Shown: piece by piece, positions 18,678 to 29,562 of the stretch | How positions within the stretch are numbered: the first letter of the stretch is position 1 | How the letters are laid out: every line of letters starts with the position of its first letter | NCBI GenBank assembly: GCA_009698675.1 | Contig: WLPT01000004.1 | Coordinates: 43,742 to 107,741, forward strand | Source: Actinomycetota bacterium | Lineage (GTDB): Bacteria > Actinomycetota > Actinomycetes > Nanopelagicales > Nanopelagicaceae | DNA: 64,000 nucleotides | Direction of reading: 5' to 3' | The notes under the pieces: model-generated | The model's input: the letters and a program-made list of their open reading frames with translations, nothing else | What the model was told of the DNA's origin: nothing | The model's database searches: none | Translations under genes and position numbers: made by a program

Positions 18678-18721
18678 GATGGTTATGAGTCTAATGATTG
18701 AGCCTAGTTTTATCTGCGGAT

Positions 18722-18751
18722 TTGCCCTAATAGAGCTTGGAACCCTACCCT
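18722..18751 (+). promoter_or_regulatory. Probable rpsA promoter
   Basis: TTGCCC (18722-18727) and TACCCT (18746-18751) are 18 bp apart, close to the SigA pattern used by rRNA promoters at the end of this window. The leader would be about 50 nt and includes ACGGAG 5 nt before the rpsA TTG start. Confidence 0.5.
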
Positions 18752-18806
18752 TGGCCTCCAGCCACGAAAGTGGAAACTACTACTCATCTATCCCTACGGA
18801 GCTCAC

Positions 18807-20186
18807 TTGTCTACAACAACACCAGTAATTGCAGTAAATGACATTGGATCAGCGGCTGATTTCTTAGCTGCAATCGAAGGAACAATCAGAAATTTTAATG
18901 ACGGAGATCTCGTCATCGGAACAATCGTTCAAGTTGGTCGCGAAGAAGTACTCGTTGACATCGGATATAAAACTGAGGGTGTTATTCCCTCTCGCGAACT
19001 TTCAATTCGCCACGATGTAGACCCAAATGAGATTGTGAAAGTAGGCGAAAGCATTGAAGCTCTCGTTTTGCAAAAGGAAGATAAGGAAGGACGCCTAATT
19101 CTCTCCAAAAAGCGCGCACAGTATGAGCGCGCTTGGGGCGATATCGAAGGCAAGAAAGAGCGCGATGAAGTTGTCATCGGAACTGTTATTGAAGTTGTTA
19201 AGGGTGGACTCATCGTCGACATCGGGCTTCGGGGCTTCTTGCCAGCATCCCTTGTTGAAATGCGTCGCGTTCGCGACTTAACGCCATACATTGGCAAGCA
19301 GGTTGAAGCCCGCATCATCGAGCTAGATAAGAATCGCAACAATGTTGTTCTTTCGCGTCGTGCATTCCTTGAGCAGACTCAATCTGAATCACGCACTACT
19401 TTCCTCAACCAACTTCAAAAGGGTCAAGTTCGCACAGGTGTTGTTTCATCTATCGTGAACTTCGGAGCTTTCGTAGATCTTGGTGGAGTTGACGGCCTAG
19501 TTCACGTCTCTGAACTTTCATGGAAGCACATCGATCACCCAGGTGAAGTTGTTGAAGTTGGCGACGAAGTTACCGTTGAAGTTCTCGAAGTTGATTTTGA
19601 GCGCGAGCGTGTATCACTATCACTTAAGGCCACACAGGAAGATCCTTGGCAGGCCTTTGCTCGCACACATACAATCAATCAGGTTGTTCCAGGTGTTGTG
19701 ACAAAGCTTGTTCCATTCGGTGCATTTATCCGCGTACACGAGGGCATTGAAGGCCTTGTTCACATCTCAGAGTTGGCCGAACGCCATGTTGAGATACCAG
19801 AGCAGGTTGTTGCAGTTGATGACGAGCTCTTCGTAAAGATTATCGATATCGATCTAGAGCGTCGTCGCATCTCACTTTCATTGAAGCAGGCAAATGAAGG
19901 ACATGAGATTGAGATTGAAGCATTTGATCCAACGCAATATGGAATGGCTGCGCGCTATGACGCAGAAGGAAACTTCATCTATCCAGAAGGTTTCGATTCA
20001 GAGACTCAAGAGTGGAAGCCAGGACATGAAACTCAGCGCGAAGAGTGGGAGCGTCAATACGCCCAAGCTCAAGAGCGTTTCATGGCACATAAGAAACAAA
20101 AGGCTGAAGCCAAAGCCGCTGATGCTGCAGCAACTCCAGAAGATGGTGCACTTGAGTCAGCTGTTGAGGCCGTGATCGCCGAATAA
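18807..20186 (+). CDS. rpsA: 30S ribosomal protein S1
   Basis: S1 (459 aa) helps the 30S subunit bind and unfold mRNA. Four S1 RNA-binding domains are visible at about 27-95, 113-178, 199-267 and 284-354, with the repeated pattern G-x-V-x-G-x-FVDLG and GLVHVSELS. This is the four-domain actinobacterial form, shorter than the six-domain enterobacterial protein. The tail after residue 360 is acidic with Ala-rich ends. The start is TTG at 18807, preceded by ACGGAG at 5 nt. Since many neighbours look leaderless, an S1 with reduced domain number fits an organism using much SD-independent initiation. A clear terminator follows. Confidence 0.97.
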   Translation: MSTTTPVIAVNDIGSAADFLAAIEGTIRNFNDGDLVIGTIVQVGREEVLVDIGYKTEGVIPSRELSIRHDVDPNEIVKVGESIEALVLQKEDKEGRLILSKKRAQYERAWGDIEGKKERDEVVIGTVIEVVKGGLIVDIGLRGFLPASLVEMRRVRDLTPYIGKQVEARIIELDKNRNNVVLSRRAFLEQTQSESRTTFLNQLQKGQVRTGVVSSIVNFGAFVDLGGVDGLVHVSELSWKHIDHPGEVVEVGDEVTVEVLEVDFERERVSLSLKATQEDPWQAFARTHTINQVVPGVVTKLVPFGAFIRVHEGIEGLVHISELAERHVEIPEQVVAVDDELFVKIIDIDLERRRISLSLKQANEGHEIEIEAFDPTQYGMAARYDAEGNFIYPEGFDSETQEWKPGHETQREEWERQYAQAQERFMAHKKQKAEAKAADAAATPEDGALESAVEAVIAE

Positions 20187-20201
20187 ATTCTCTACGACAT
20201 G

Positions 20202-20226
20202 GGCCCGGCATAACTGCCGGGCCTTT
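20202..20226 (+). terminator. Rho-independent terminator after rpsA
   Basis: A 9-bp perfect stem GGCCCGGCA / TGCCGGGCC with a TAAC loop, followed by a short TTT. It ends only about 14 bp before the coaE -10 element. Confidence 0.85.
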
Positions 20227-20239
20227 GTCATTCCCACAC

Positions 20240-20245
20240 TATCCT
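20240..20245 (+). promoter_or_regulatory. Leaderless -10 element for coaE
   Basis: TATCCT lies exactly 6 nt before the coaE ATG at 20252. A -35 at standard spacing would fall in the rpsA terminator stem and is not recognisable. Confidence 0.5.
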
Positions 20246-20251
20246 TAACCC

Positions 20252-20842
20252 ATGCGCGTTATTGGTTTAACAGGGGGGATAGGAAGTGGCAAGTCTCTTG
20301 CCGCCGAATACTTCTCCGATCTTGGAGCATTAGTAATCGACGCAGATCAATTAGCGCGTGCGGCAATAGAGCGCGGATCATCTGGATTCGACGAGGTAGT
20401 TGCAATATTTGGCGATTCGGTATTAACCAATGGTGAGATTAATCGCCGTTACTTAGGCGAGATAATCTTTAAAGATCAGGGGTTGCGGACGCAGTTGGAG
20501 TCGATTATCCATCCGTGGGTGCGTAATGAATTTGAAGCAGCCGTAGCATCTTTGACAGGAGATCAAAGATTGGTCTATGAAATACCACTTCTCTTTGAAA
20601 CCGGTGGGGCTGAGCGCTTCGACTTAGTCATAACCGTCGAGGCCGATATCGAGCTGCGGATGGCGCGCTTGCAAGCCAAGGGACTGCTTATCTCAGAGAT
20701 AAAGGCTCGAATCGCTGCCCAGGCTACACGCCAACAACGGGAGTCGATTGCCGATTTTGTCATTGAAAATAGTGGCAGTGAGGATGATTTACTGCGAAAA
20801 GTAGAAAATATTTGGGATGGATTAACTCCCACTTCTAACTAG
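20252..20842 (+). CDS. coaE: Dephospho-CoA kinase
   Basis: CoaE (196 aa) phosphorylates dephospho-CoA, the last step of coenzyme A synthesis. It begins MRVIGLTGGIGSGKS, with the P-loop at residues 8-15, then ALVIDADQLAR (substrate-binding D31/D33 region), IHPWVRNEF and YEIPLLFETGG, all family hallmarks. Length is that of the single-domain enzyme; the C-terminal UPF0157/GrpB-like extension found on some actinobacterial CoaE proteins is absent. The TAG stop is the first half of the likely uvrB -10 element. Confidence 0.96.
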   Translation: MRVIGLTGGIGSGKSLAAEYFSDLGALVIDADQLARAAIERGSSGFDEVVAIFGDSVLTNGEINRRYLGEIIFKDQGLRTQLESIIHPWVRNEFEAAVASLTGDQRLVYEIPLLFETGGAERFDLVITVEADIELRMARLQAKGLLISEIKARIAAQATRQQRESIADFVIENSGSEDDLLRKVENIWDGLTPTSN

Positions 20843-20845
20843 AAT
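20840..20845 (+). promoter_or_regulatory. Leaderless -10 element for uvrB
   Basis: TAGAAT lies exactly 6 nt before the uvrB ATG at 20852, and its TAG is the coaE stop codon. No Shine-Dalgarno occurs in the 9-nt gap. Confidence 0.55.
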
Positions 20846-20851
20846 CATCCA

Positions 20852-22933
20852 ATGCGTCCAGTATCTGACTTACAGCGACGTGTGGAGCCATTTCAAGTTA
20901 TAAGTGATTATGTTCCTGCGGGAGATCAGCCTGAAGCAATCGCTGAGATAGCACGTCGCCTGCAAGCCGGTGAACAAGATGTCGTATTACTCGGAGCAAC
21001 TGGAACTGGAAAATCGGCGACTACGGCCTGGCTTATTGAAAAACTACAGCGCCCCACTTTGGTGTTAGCACCAAATAAGACCTTGGCGGCACAGTTGGCT
21101 AACGAATTTAGAGAGCTATTACCGAATAATGCTGTTGAGTATTTTGTCTCTTACTATGACTATTACCAGCCTGAAGCCTACGTTCCTCAGACAGATACAT
21201 TCATTGAGAAGGATTCAAGTGTTAACGACGAAGTTGAACGGCTGCGGCACTCGGCAACTAACTCCCTTTTGACTCGCCGCGATGTAATTGTTGTGGCGAC
21301 AGTTTCATGCATCTACGGCCTCGGAACTCCACAGGAGTACATCGACCGCATGGTGACTCTGCGAGTGGGGGATGAGATCGAGCGGAACGCACTATTGCGA
21401 CGATTCGTAGATATTCAATACAAACGTAATGACGTGGCCTTTGAACGTGGAACCTTCCGAGTCCGGGGCGATACGATCGAAATTATTCCAATGTATGAAG
21501 AGTTGGCGATACGTATTGAAATGTTCGGGGATGAAATTGAAAAGATATCTACTTTGCATCCGCTTACTGGTGAAATTATCAGGGATGAAAGTGAAATGTA
21601 TATTTTCCCTGCAACTCACTACGCCGCTGGGCCAGAGACAATCAAACGCGCCATCGGTGATATTCATGATGAACTGCAAATTCAACTCAATCTCTTCGAA
21701 AAGCAGGGCAAGTTACTCGAGGCCCAGCGTCTTCGCATGCGTACCACTTTTGATGTAGAGATGATGGAGCAGATCGGCTTTTGTAGTGGAATTGAGAACT
21801 ACTCGCGCCATCTCGATGGACGCGAAAGTGGCTCAGCTCCGAATTGTTTGCTGGATTACTTCCCAGAGGATTTTCTGGTTGTAATCGATGAAAGTCACGT
21901 AACGGTTCCTCAGTTAGGTGCCATGTACGAGGGCGATGCCTCTAGAAAGCGAACTCTTGTTGAACATGGTTTTCGCCTGCCTAGTGCCTTAGATAACCGC
22001 CCACTCAAGTTCCCCGAGTTCATAGAGCGCACTGGTCAAAAACTCTACCTATCTGCAACACCAGGTAAATATGAGATGGCAAAGGTGGACGGAGATGTTG
22101 TAGAGCAGGTAATTCGCCCTACTGGTTTGGTCGATCCTCAAATTGTTATCAAGCCCATCAAGGGTCAGATTGATGATTTATTGCATGAGATAAATCTACG
22201 TGCCGAGAAGAATGAACGAGTACTGGTCACAACTTTAACGAAGAAAATGTCTGAGGATTTGACGGAGTACATGCAAGAGAAGGGGGTCCGCGTACGCTAT
22301 CTGCATTCAGAGGTGGATACCCTTCGTCGCGTTGAACTTCTCAGAGAGCTACGCATGGGTGATTACGATGTCTTAATTGGAATTAACTTACTGCGCGAAG
22401 GTTTAGATTTACCTGAGGTATCGCTGGTCGCAATTCTCGATGCCGATAAAGAGGGATTCTTACGTTCTGCCACCTCGCTCATTCAAACTATTGGCCGGGC
22501 CGCACGAAATGTTTCAGGCGAGGTCCATATGTATGCAGATAACATAACTGATTCAATGGCCAAGGCCATTGATGAGACAAATCGACGACGTGCCAAGCAA
22601 GTGGCCTATAATTTAGAGCGTGGTGTAGATCCTCAGCCTCTGCGCAAGAAGATAGCCGATATCACAGATCTTATTAACCGTGAGTCAGAGGATACCGAGG
22701 AGTTGTTAGCCACTAGCAAGAGCGCTAACCAGAAGAATGCAACCTCTATCGGCCTGTACACGAAGGGGCTTACTACTCTGCCACGACAGGAGTTGATGGC
22801 GTTGATAGGCTCCCTCACTGATCAAATGAAGAACTCCGCAGGTGAGTTGCAGTTTGAGGTTGCAGCAAGGCTGCGAGATGAGATAAAGATTTTGAAGCGT
22901 GAGCTTCGTTCGATGGAAGAGGCAGGGGTCTAG
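20852..22933 (+). CDS. uvrB: Excinuclease ABC subunit B
   Basis: UvrB (693 aa) is the damage-verifying helicase-like core of nucleotide excision repair. Walker A is GATGTGKS (48-55). The beta-hairpin that is inserted into DNA includes [12 protein letters not shown]. Helicase motifs [33 protein letters not shown] and QTIGRAARN follow. The C-terminal UVR domain (about 650-690) that contacts UvrC is present. Its stop overlaps the GTG of uvrA by one base. uvrB-uvrA-uvrC form a contiguous repair cluster here. No LexA site was recognised upstream. Confidence 0.98.
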   Translation: MRPVSDLQRRVEPFQVISDYVPAGDQPEAIAEIARRLQAGEQDVVLLGATGTGKSATTAWLIEKLQRPTLVLAPNKTLAAQLANEFRELLPNNAVEYFVSYYDYYQPEAYVPQTDTFIEKDSSVNDEVERLRHSATNSLLTRRDVIVVATVSCIYGLGTPQEYIDRMVTLRVGDEIERNALLRRFVDIQYKRNDVAFERGTFRVRGDTIEIIPMYEELAIRIEMFGDEIEKISTLHPLTGEIIRDESEMYIFPATHYAAGPETIKRAIGDIHDELQIQLNLFEKQGKLLEAQRLRMRTTFDVEMMEQIGFCSGIENYSRHLDGRESGSAPNCLLDYFPEDFLVVIDESHVTVPQLGAMYEGDASRKRTLVEHGFRLPSALDNRPLKFPEFIERTGQKLYLSATPGKYEMAKVDGDVVEQVIRPTGLVDPQIVIKPIKGQIDDLLHEINLRAEKNERVLVTTLTKKMSEDLTEYMQEKGVRVRYLHSEVDTLRRVELLRELRMGDYDVLIGINLLREGLDLPEVSLVAILDADKEGFLRSATSLIQTIGRAARNVSGEVHMYADNITDSMAKAIDETNRRRAKQVAYNLERGVDPQPLRKKIADITDLINRESEDTEELLATSKSANQKNATSIGLYTKGLTTLPRQELMALIGSLTDQMKNSAGELQFEVAARLRDEIKILKRELRSMEEAGV

Positions 22934-25791
22934 TGAGTATTGATAAGTTGGTTGTACGTGGGGCTCGCGAACACAATCTTAAAGATGTATCAATTGAACT
23001 TCCGCGTAATGCCCTCATAGTCTTTACTGGTCTTTCCGGCTCAGGCAAATCATCTTTAGCCTTCGATACAATCTTTGCCGAGGGCCAGCGCCGTTACGTC
23101 GAATCACTCTCAGCCTATGCTCGACAGTTCTTAGGGCAGATGGATAAGCCCGATGTAGATTTCATCGAGGGATTATCGCCTGCGGTTTCTATCGATCAAA
23201 AATCCACTAATCGAAATCCTCGATCTACCGTTGGAACAATCACTGAGGTCTATGACTACCTTCGACTGCTCTTTGCACGTGCAGGCAGACCTCACTGCCC
23301 TCGGTGCGGCAAGGCAGTTTCTCGTCAATCACCCCAACAGATAGTTGATCAGATTTTAACGATGCCAGCGGTTACAAAGTTTCAGATTCTGGCTCCAGTA
23401 GTACGTGCCCGTAAAGGTGAATTCGTTGATCTATTTAGCGAGTTAATCACTGCAGGGTATTCGCGTGCTCGCGTTGACGGTCAAGTGATTGCGCTCTCAG
23501 AGGTTCCAAAATTAAAAAAGCAGGACAAGCATACGATTGAAGTAGTAGTTGATCGGCTCACAGCAAAGGCCGAGAGCAAGACGCGTCTTACTGATTCAAT
23601 TGAAACTGCATTACGCCTTGCCTCGGGGATAGTAATTCTGGATTTTGTCGATTCAAAGTCGGCCGATAAAGAGCGCACGTTTAGCGAACATTTAGCCTGT
23701 CATGACTGCAACTTATCCTTCGAAGAGCTCGAACCACGTTCATTCTCATTCAACTCACCCTTTGGCGCATGTCCAGAGTGCTCTGGAATCGGAACAAAGC
23801 TAGAGGTGGATGAAGATCTCATAATTCCAGATGATTCTATTTCCATCAACGATGGTGCAATTGCTCCATGGTCGGGCGGGCAGTCCTCAGATTATTTCCT
23901 ACGTCTACTTGAAGCTTTGGCAAAAGATATGCCGTTTTCCTTAGATATACCTTGGAAGAAGATCTCTGTAAAAGCGCGGGAAGCCATCATTAACGGCTAC
24001 GAGTATGAGATAAAGATGAAGTACAAGGGCCGATACGGTACTAAAAACTATACGACCGGTTTTGAAGGAGTCGTCCCCTTTATTCATCGCCGCCACTCAG
24101 AAACCGATAGCGATTACAGCCGTGATAAGTACGAGGCATATATGCGGCAAATCCCCTGTGATGTGTGCAAAGGTGCGCGTCTAAAACCCGAGGTACTAGC
24201 GGTAACAATTGGAAGCAAGAATATTTCAGAGATCACAGAGCTTTCCATATCAGAGTGTGCAGATTTTCTTAAAAATATTAAGTTGACCAAACGCGAGGGG
24301 CAAATTGCCGAACGGGTAATGAAGGAAGTTCATGCGCGCCTGGGATTCTTACTTGATGTGGGCCTTGACTACTTATCGCTTGCACGCCCAGCTGCCACGT
24401 TATCTGGAGGAGAGGCGCAACGTATTCGCCTTGCAACTCAGATTGGAAGCGGATTAGTTGGTGTCCTCTATGTTTTAGATGAACCCAGTATCGGTCTACA
24501 TCAGCGAGATAACCGTCGCCTTATAGATACCCTGACACATTTGCGAGATTTGGGCAATACATTAATTGTTGTTGAGCATGATGAAGAGACGATTCGAACC
24601 GCCGACTGGATTGTGGACATCGGGCCCGGGGCAGGTGAACATGGCGGCCATGTTGTTGTATCTGGTAGTTATGAAGAGCTTATCGCCTCAAAGGAGTCTA
24701 TAACCGGGGCATATCTGGCAGGTCGCAAATCAATTGAGATACCAGAGACTCGAAGACCCATTGATAATAAGAGAGTACTTACGGTGAAAGGTGCAAAAGA
24801 GAATAACCTGCAAGATATCAATGTAGAGATTCCGCTCGGAGTTTTCGTTTCCGTAACCGGTGTAAGTGGTTCAGGAAAATCTACACTTGTCAATGATATT
24901 TTATATACAACGCTTGCCAACAAACTCAATGGTTCGCGATTAGTGCCAGGTCGCCATCGCAGCATTTCCGGCGTCGAACTCCTTGATAAAGTTGTGCATG
25001 TAGATCAATCACCTATTGGACGCACACCAAGATCTAATCCCGCAACATATACAGGTGTTTTCGATAAAGTTCGCGCGCTCTTTGCGGAAACAACTGAGGC
25101 TAAAATTCGCGGCTATCAGCAGGGGCGCTTCTCATTCAACGTTAAAGGTGGGCGGTGTGAAAACTGTTCTGGCGATGGAACGATTACTATTGAAATGAAC
25201 TTTCTCCCCGATGTATATGTACCTTGCGAAGTGTGTCATGGCGCACGGTACAACCGTGAAACTTTGGAGGTTCACTACAAGGGGAAGACCATCGCCGATG
25301 TTTTGAATATGCCGATTGAAGAGGCAAACACTTTCTTTGAGTCTGTTCCGACAATTGCTCGATTCCTGAAAACACTCAATGACGTTGGTTTGGGCTATGT
25401 CCGCTTAGGTCAGTCGGCACCAACGCTCTCTGGTGGAGAGGCCCAACGGGTAAAGTTAGCAACCGAGCTACAACGTCGATCTACAGGACGAACTATCTAT
25501 GTATTAGATGAACCGACTACGGGATTGCACTTTGAAGATGTAAGTAAACTTCTCATAGTTCTAAATCGCCTCGTAGATACTGGAAATACAGTCGTTGTTA
25601 TCGAGCACAATTTAGATGTAATCAAATGCTCTGACTGGGTCATCGATATGGGGCCCGAAGGTGGATTCCGTGGTGGTTTAGTTGTAGCCGAGGGCACACC
25701 TGAAGATGTCGCCAGAGTAAAAGCTAGCTATACGGGGCAGTATTTGGCGCCAATGCTTGCAACTAATCGAAAAATAGCAACGAAGAAGTAG
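22933..25791 (+). CDS. uvrA: Excinuclease ABC subunit A
   Basis: UvrA (952 aa) is the damage sensor, an ABC ATPase dimer that loads UvrB. Two ATP-binding modules are seen: Walker [11 protein letters not shown] (about 34) and [10 protein letters not shown] (about 640), with signatures [12 protein letters not shown] and [12 protein letters not shown]. Zinc-binding cysteine groups are [12 protein letters not shown]...CPEC, and CENCSGDG...[10 protein letters not shown]. The start is GTG (TAGTG overlap with uvrB), which gives [16 protein letters not shown], the usual N-terminus. Four bases separate it from uvrC. Confidence 0.98.
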   Translation: MSIDKLVVRGAREHNLKDVSIELPRNALIVFTGLSGSGKSSLAFDTIFAEGQRRYVESLSAYARQFLGQMDKPDVDFIEGLSPAVSIDQKSTNRNPRSTVGTITEVYDYLRLLFARAGRPHCPRCGKAVSRQSPQQIVDQILTMPAVTKFQILAPVVRARKGEFVDLFSELITAGYSRARVDGQVIALSEVPKLKKQDKHTIEVVVDRLTAKAESKTRLTDSIETALRLASGIVILDFVDSKSADKERTFSEHLACHDCNLSFEELEPRSFSFNSPFGACPECSGIGTKLEVDEDLIIPDDSISINDGAIAPWSGGQSSDYFLRLLEALAKDMPFSLDIPWKKISVKAREAIINGYEYEIKMKYKGRYGTKNYTTGFEGVVPFIHRRHSETDSDYSRDKYEAYMRQIPCDVCKGARLKPEVLAVTIGSKNISEITELSISECADFLKNIKLTKREGQIAERVMKEVHARLGFLLDVGLDYLSLARPAATLSGGEAQRIRLATQIGSGLVGVLYVLDEPSIGLHQRDNRRLIDTLTHLRDLGNTLIVVEHDEETIRTADWIVDIGPGAGEHGGHVVVSGSYEELIASKESITGAYLAGRKSIEIPETRRPIDNKRVLTVKGAKENNLQDINVEIPLGVFVSVTGVSGSGKSTLVNDILYTTLANKLNGSRLVPGRHRSISGVELLDKVVHVDQSPIGRTPRSNPATYTGVFDKVRALFAETTEAKIRGYQQGRFSFNVKGGRCENCSGDGTITIEMNFLPDVYVPCEVCHGARYNRETLEVHYKGKTIADVLNMPIEEANTFFESVPTIARFLKTLNDVGLGYVRLGQSAPTLSGGEAQRVKLATELQRRSTGRTIYVLDEPTTGLHFEDVSKLLIVLNRLVDTGNTVVVIEHNLDVIKCSDWVIDMGPEGGFRGGLVVAEGTPEDVARVKASYTGQYLAPMLATNRKIATKK

Positions 25792-25795
25792 AGCA

Positions 25796-27715
25796 ATGGC
25801 AGATCCAGCCTCATATAGACCAACGGATATACCAAAACTTCCTGGTGTCTATAGATTCTACGATGCATCGGATTCAGTCATATATGTTGGAAAAGCAGTT
25901 AATTTGAAGAATAGATTGAGCAACTATTTCCAAGCTAATCTGCCAGAGAAAACCTTTCGCATGGTTCATCAAGCTGTACGCGTCGACTGGACGATTGTGG
26001 ATACAGAAGTTGAGGCGCTGCAGCTCGAATTTTCATGGATAAAGCAGTATGCGCCACAATTTAATGTCCAGTTTCGCGATGATAAGACTTATCCATATTT
26101 AGCCGTTACAAATAATGAGGAATACCCACGTATCTTCATCACACGCAAATCCAAACGACCGGGAATTACTTACTTCGGGCCTTTTACCCATACCTGGGCG
26201 TTGCGCAGTACTTTTGATGTGATTCTAAAAGTATTTCCAATTCGATCCTGTTCAAGTGGAAATTTTCAACGCGCTCAACGTAGTAAGCGCCAGTGCCTGC
26301 TTGGTGATATCGGCAAATGTGCCGCACCATGCGTGAAATGGGTAAGCCAGGCCGAGCATAAAGAGTTAGCAAAGCGCCTCATAGCTTTTATGGGAGATTC
26401 AAATGCTGACATCGTCCCAACGTTAAAAGCAGAGATGAAGTTGGCTTCAGAGCGCGAGGAGTTTGAACGGGCCACAAAGATTCGGGACTCTATAACTGCA
26501 ATTGAACGTGCACAGGAGTCCGCTGATGCCAGACTTCCAGATAGCTTAACCGCCGATGTTGTCGCAATATATCGAGATGGGGTGCATGCGGCGGGCTCAA
26601 TCTTTATTGTTCGAGGTGGGGCAATTAAAGGATCTAGATCGTGGATAGTGGATCAAAGTAAGTCCCTAGAGGGCGATGATGAGATGGGTGCACTTTTCTA
26701 TTCAATCTATAGCCAATCGGCACCATCGGAGATTCCAGCGCAGATATTAATTAATGAGCGACCTTTGGATGCCCCGGCGCTTGAGGCTTGGCTATCAGAA
26801 TTGCGTGGAGGCCCAGTCGCACTGAGAACTCCTCAACGTGGGGAGAAAGTAGAGCTTCTGGCCACAGTACAACGCAATGCTCAGTACTCTCTTATTCAGT
26901 TCTTAAGCAAGCGATCTAATGATGCCGCCGTAACTGGTAAGGCACTGATTGAAATCGAAGAGGCGTTGGATTTAGATCGCACGCCCTTACGAATAGAGTG
27001 TTTTGACATATCTAATATCTCAGGGACATCCGTTGTTGCATCGATGGTTGTCTTCGAGGATGGAGTAGCAAAAAAGAGCGAATATCGACGCTTCATAGTC
27101 GATACACAAGATGGCTTCGATGATACTCGTGCGATGCATCAAGTAATTACTCGTAGACTCAAACGTCTAATCGATGATCGCAAAGTGGACACAGCAGAGG
27201 TGAAAGAGCTAGGTGGAAAATTTAGTAAGTTCTCGTACCCACCACAGTTAATCGTTGTTGACGGTGGAGCGCCACAAGTTAATGCTGCAGCAAGAGCACT
27301 GGGTGAACTTGGTATAACCGATATTGCGCTATGCGGCCTGGCCAAGCGTTTGGAAGAGGTTTGGATTCCAGGCTCGAGTGATCCAATTATTCTTCCACGA
27401 TCAAGTGAGGGTCTATATCTACTTCAACGCATTCGCGATGAAGCCCACCGCTTTGCCATCACCTTCCATCGCTCAAGACGCTCGAAAATAATGTTGGAAT
27501 CTCTATTAGATGAAGTTCCACAGTTGGGTCAGGCTCGACGTGGAGCACTACTTGATCGCTTTGGTTCTGTTGCCGCTATTCGAAAGGCCAGTCGCGAGGA
27601 GATCGCAGCGACACCAGGAATTGGAGCCAAAATCGCACAGCTCATCAGCGAGCACCTTGCAAATATCGGTAGCCAGAGAGTAGATATGCAAACAGGTGAA
27701 ATCACGCATGAATAA
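25796..27715 (+). CDS. uvrC: Excinuclease ABC subunit C
   Basis: UvrC (639 aa) makes both incisions in excision repair. The N-terminal GIY-YIG nuclease (about 10-95) reads LPGVYRFYDASDSVIYVGKA. A cysteine-bearing segment RQCLLGDIGKCAAPC follows, then a UVR motif (about 205-240, EREEFERATKIRDSI). The C-terminal RNase H-like nuclease begins RIECFDISNISGTSVVASM, with VVDGGAPQVNAA, and ends in a helix-hairpin-helix pair (IRKASREEIAATPGIG). All are intact. The start ATG has no good Shine-Dalgarno, so coupling to uvrA is likely. Confidence 0.97.
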   Translation: MADPASYRPTDIPKLPGVYRFYDASDSVIYVGKAVNLKNRLSNYFQANLPEKTFRMVHQAVRVDWTIVDTEVEALQLEFSWIKQYAPQFNVQFRDDKTYPYLAVTNNEEYPRIFITRKSKRPGITYFGPFTHTWALRSTFDVILKVFPIRSCSSGNFQRAQRSKRQCLLGDIGKCAAPCVKWVSQAEHKELAKRLIAFMGDSNADIVPTLKAEMKLASEREEFERATKIRDSITAIERAQESADARLPDSLTADVVAIYRDGVHAAGSIFIVRGGAIKGSRSWIVDQSKSLEGDDEMGALFYSIYSQSAPSEIPAQILINERPLDAPALEAWLSELRGGPVALRTPQRGEKVELLATVQRNAQYSLIQFLSKRSNDAAVTGKALIEIEEALDLDRTPLRIECFDISNISGTSVVASMVVFEDGVAKKSEYRRFIVDTQDGFDDTRAMHQVITRRLKRLIDDRKVDTAEVKELGGKFSKFSYPPQLIVVDGGAPQVNAAARALGELGITDIALCGLAKRLEEVWIPGSSDPIILPRSSEGLYLLQRIRDEAHRFAITFHRSRRSKIMLESLLDEVPQLGQARRGALLDRFGSVAAIRKASREEIAATPGIGAKIAQLISEHLANIGSQRVDMQTGEITHE

Positions 27716-27747
27716 CGGGTGCTTGACAGGTGTAAGAGGATTACCTC

Positions 27748-28611
27748 ATGAGCGGTAATGAGATATTAATTCTGACGGGCATGTCAGGTGCCGGCCGTTC
27801 AACGGTGGCACATGCTCTAGAGGATTTAGGTTGGTACGTAGTCGATAATCTGCCGCCAGCCCTTCTCACACAGTTAGTTGATAAAGGCACCGGACCCGAT
27901 GGTAAGGAGTATGCAGTAGTTGTCGATGTCCGCGGCGGCCACTTCTTCGATGAGTTAATGAATGCACTTGCCGAGTTAAAGGCCAATGGGTCGGCCTACC
28001 GTTTAGTTTTCTTAGATGCAACAGACCAAGCGCTAGTCCAACGTTTCGAGTCGACGAGAAGGCCGCATCCACTCCAGGCCAGCGAGAGAATCGTAGATGG
28101 AATCGCACGCGAGCGTGAAAAGCTAGATGAGGTTAGATCGCAATGTGATATCGCCATTGATACAACAAATCTCAATGTTCATCAGTTAGAAAAACGTATA
28201 GGCGAGATTTTTGGCGGCGGTAAAACGCAGGGGATTCGAGTCAATGTTTTATCCTTTGGTTACAAATATGGAATTCCAGTCGATGCTGATTTAGTGCTTG
28301 ATTCTCGCTTTATTCCCAATCCGCACTGGATTCCAGAGCTACGTCCTTTGACCGGGCTCACACCACAAGTAAGCCAGAAAGTCTTGAGCTATCCGGGCGT
28401 TGCCGATTTTGTTAAGAGATATGTAGAGCTTGTTTCGTTAATGGTTCCTGGCTACATGCACGAGGGTAAGAAATATTTGACTATCGCAGTCGGATGTACA
28501 GGTGGCAAACACCGAAGCGTGGCAATCACTGCCGAGATTGCCAAACAACTCAACTCGAACCATATGTCAATCTCTGCATATCCAACGCATCGTGATGTGG
28601 GACGCGAATAA
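27748..28611 (+). CDS. rapZ: RNase adapter protein RapZ (YvcJ family)
   Basis: A 287-residue P-loop protein of the RapZ/YvcJ family. The Walker A motif is GMSGAGRS (about 11-18), followed by the conserved DLGWYVVDNLPP. The C-terminal domain contains VNVLSFGYKYGIP, DSRFIPNPHW and IAVGCTGGKHRSV, the phosphosugar-binding signature. In enteric bacteria RapZ steers RNase E processing of GlmZ; in Gram-positives it hydrolyses nucleotides and its RNA role is unclear. The start ATG has AGAGGA 7 nt upstream. It heads the conserved rapZ-yvcK-whiA trio. Confidence 0.95.
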   Translation: MSGNEILILTGMSGAGRSTVAHALEDLGWYVVDNLPPALLTQLVDKGTGPDGKEYAVVVDVRGGHFFDELMNALAELKANGSAYRLVFLDATDQALVQRFESTRRPHPLQASERIVDGIAREREKLDEVRSQCDIAIDTTNLNVHQLEKRIGEIFGGGKTQGIRVNVLSFGYKYGIPVDADLVLDSRFIPNPHWIPELRPLTGLTPQVSQKVLSYPGVADFVKRYVELVSLMVPGYMHEGKKYLTIAVGCTGGKHRSVAITAEIAKQLNSNHMSISAYPTHRDVGRE

Positions 28612-28613
28612 CT

Positions 28614-29558
28614 GTGAACAAAGTAGTAGCCCTCGGCGGGGGTCATGGTTTGGCCGCAACGTTATCGGCGCTGCGCCAGTTAACTTCAGAGATCACGGCG
28701 ATTGTCACCGTTGCAGATAATGGCGGATCTAGCGGACGTTTGCGCGAGGAGTTTCCAATTTTCCCACCGGGAGATTTGCGCATGGCCTTAGCGGCCCTGT
28801 GTGCAGACGATGAGTGGGGTCGAACGTGGGCCGATATTTTGCAACATAGATTTGTAAGTGATGGTGCATTAAATGGTCATTCGATGGGGAATCTTCTTTT
28901 AGCCTCGCTCTGGAGTCAATCCGAAGATCCAGTTGCCGGTTTAGATCGAGTTGGCTCACTCCTTAAAGTTATAGGACGTGTTTTACCAATGGCGGCTGTG
29001 CCCCTAGATATTGAAGCGACATTTAATACATCGACGGGCCGAATTGTTATTCGCGGCCAAAAAGAGGTCGCAACTGCAAGAGGGCGAATCGAGTCGCTGC
29101 GCGTAATTCCAGTGGAGCCAGCAGCGCGGATTGAGGCGCTAACGGCGATACGAACTGCAGATTGGATAACCATGGGTCCTGGATCATGGTTTTCAAGTGT
29201 TATGCCCCATCTCTTAGTTCCGATGCAGCTAGATGGACTATCTAGAACTAAAGCAAAAAAGATTCTCATTATGAATCTGGATTCTCATCCAAATACAGTG
29301 GGCGAAGAGTATGCAGGATCGACTCCTGAGGAGCACCTTGAACTCTTTGCACACTATGCCCCAGATGTAGCCATAGATTACGTATTGGTCGATAACTCTG
29401 TGGTTCGCAATGAAAAGAGCCTTAGCGCTATGGCTGCCAGCTTAGGAGGCCAGGTTGTCGCCGTCGATATCCGCAAAGCTCCTGGCAGTATTCATCATGA
29501 TGTCTCACAATTAGCTCTGCATTTAGGCCACATTATGCGGCAAAGTTTGGTTGGATAG
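28614..29558 (+). CDS. yvcK: Gluconeogenesis/morphogenesis factor YvcK (CofD-like)
   Basis: A 314-residue CofD-like protein. It starts with GTG two bases after rapZ and begins [18 protein letters not shown], the nucleotide-sugar-binding loop. Further family motifs are [38 protein letters not shown] and [16 protein letters not shown]. YvcK binds UDP-sugars and supports growth on gluconeogenic substrates and cell-wall synthesis in Bacillus and mycobacteria. No Shine-Dalgarno is visible, so it is probably translated by coupling to rapZ. Confidence 0.95.
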   Translation: MNKVVALGGGHGLAATLSALRQLTSEITAIVTVADNGGSSGRLREEFPIFPPGDLRMALAALCADDEWGRTWADILQHRFVSDGALNGHSMGNLLLASLWSQSEDPVAGLDRVGSLLKVIGRVLPMAAVPLDIEATFNTSTGRIVIRGQKEVATARGRIESLRVIPVEPAARIEALTAIRTADWITMGPGSWFSSVMPHLLVPMQLDGLSRTKAKKILIMNLDSHPNTVGEEYAGSTPEEHLELFAHYAPDVAIDYVLVDNSVVRNEKSLSAMAASLGGQVVAVDIRKAPGSIHHDVSQLALHLGHIMRQSLVG

Positions 29559-29562
29559 GCCC

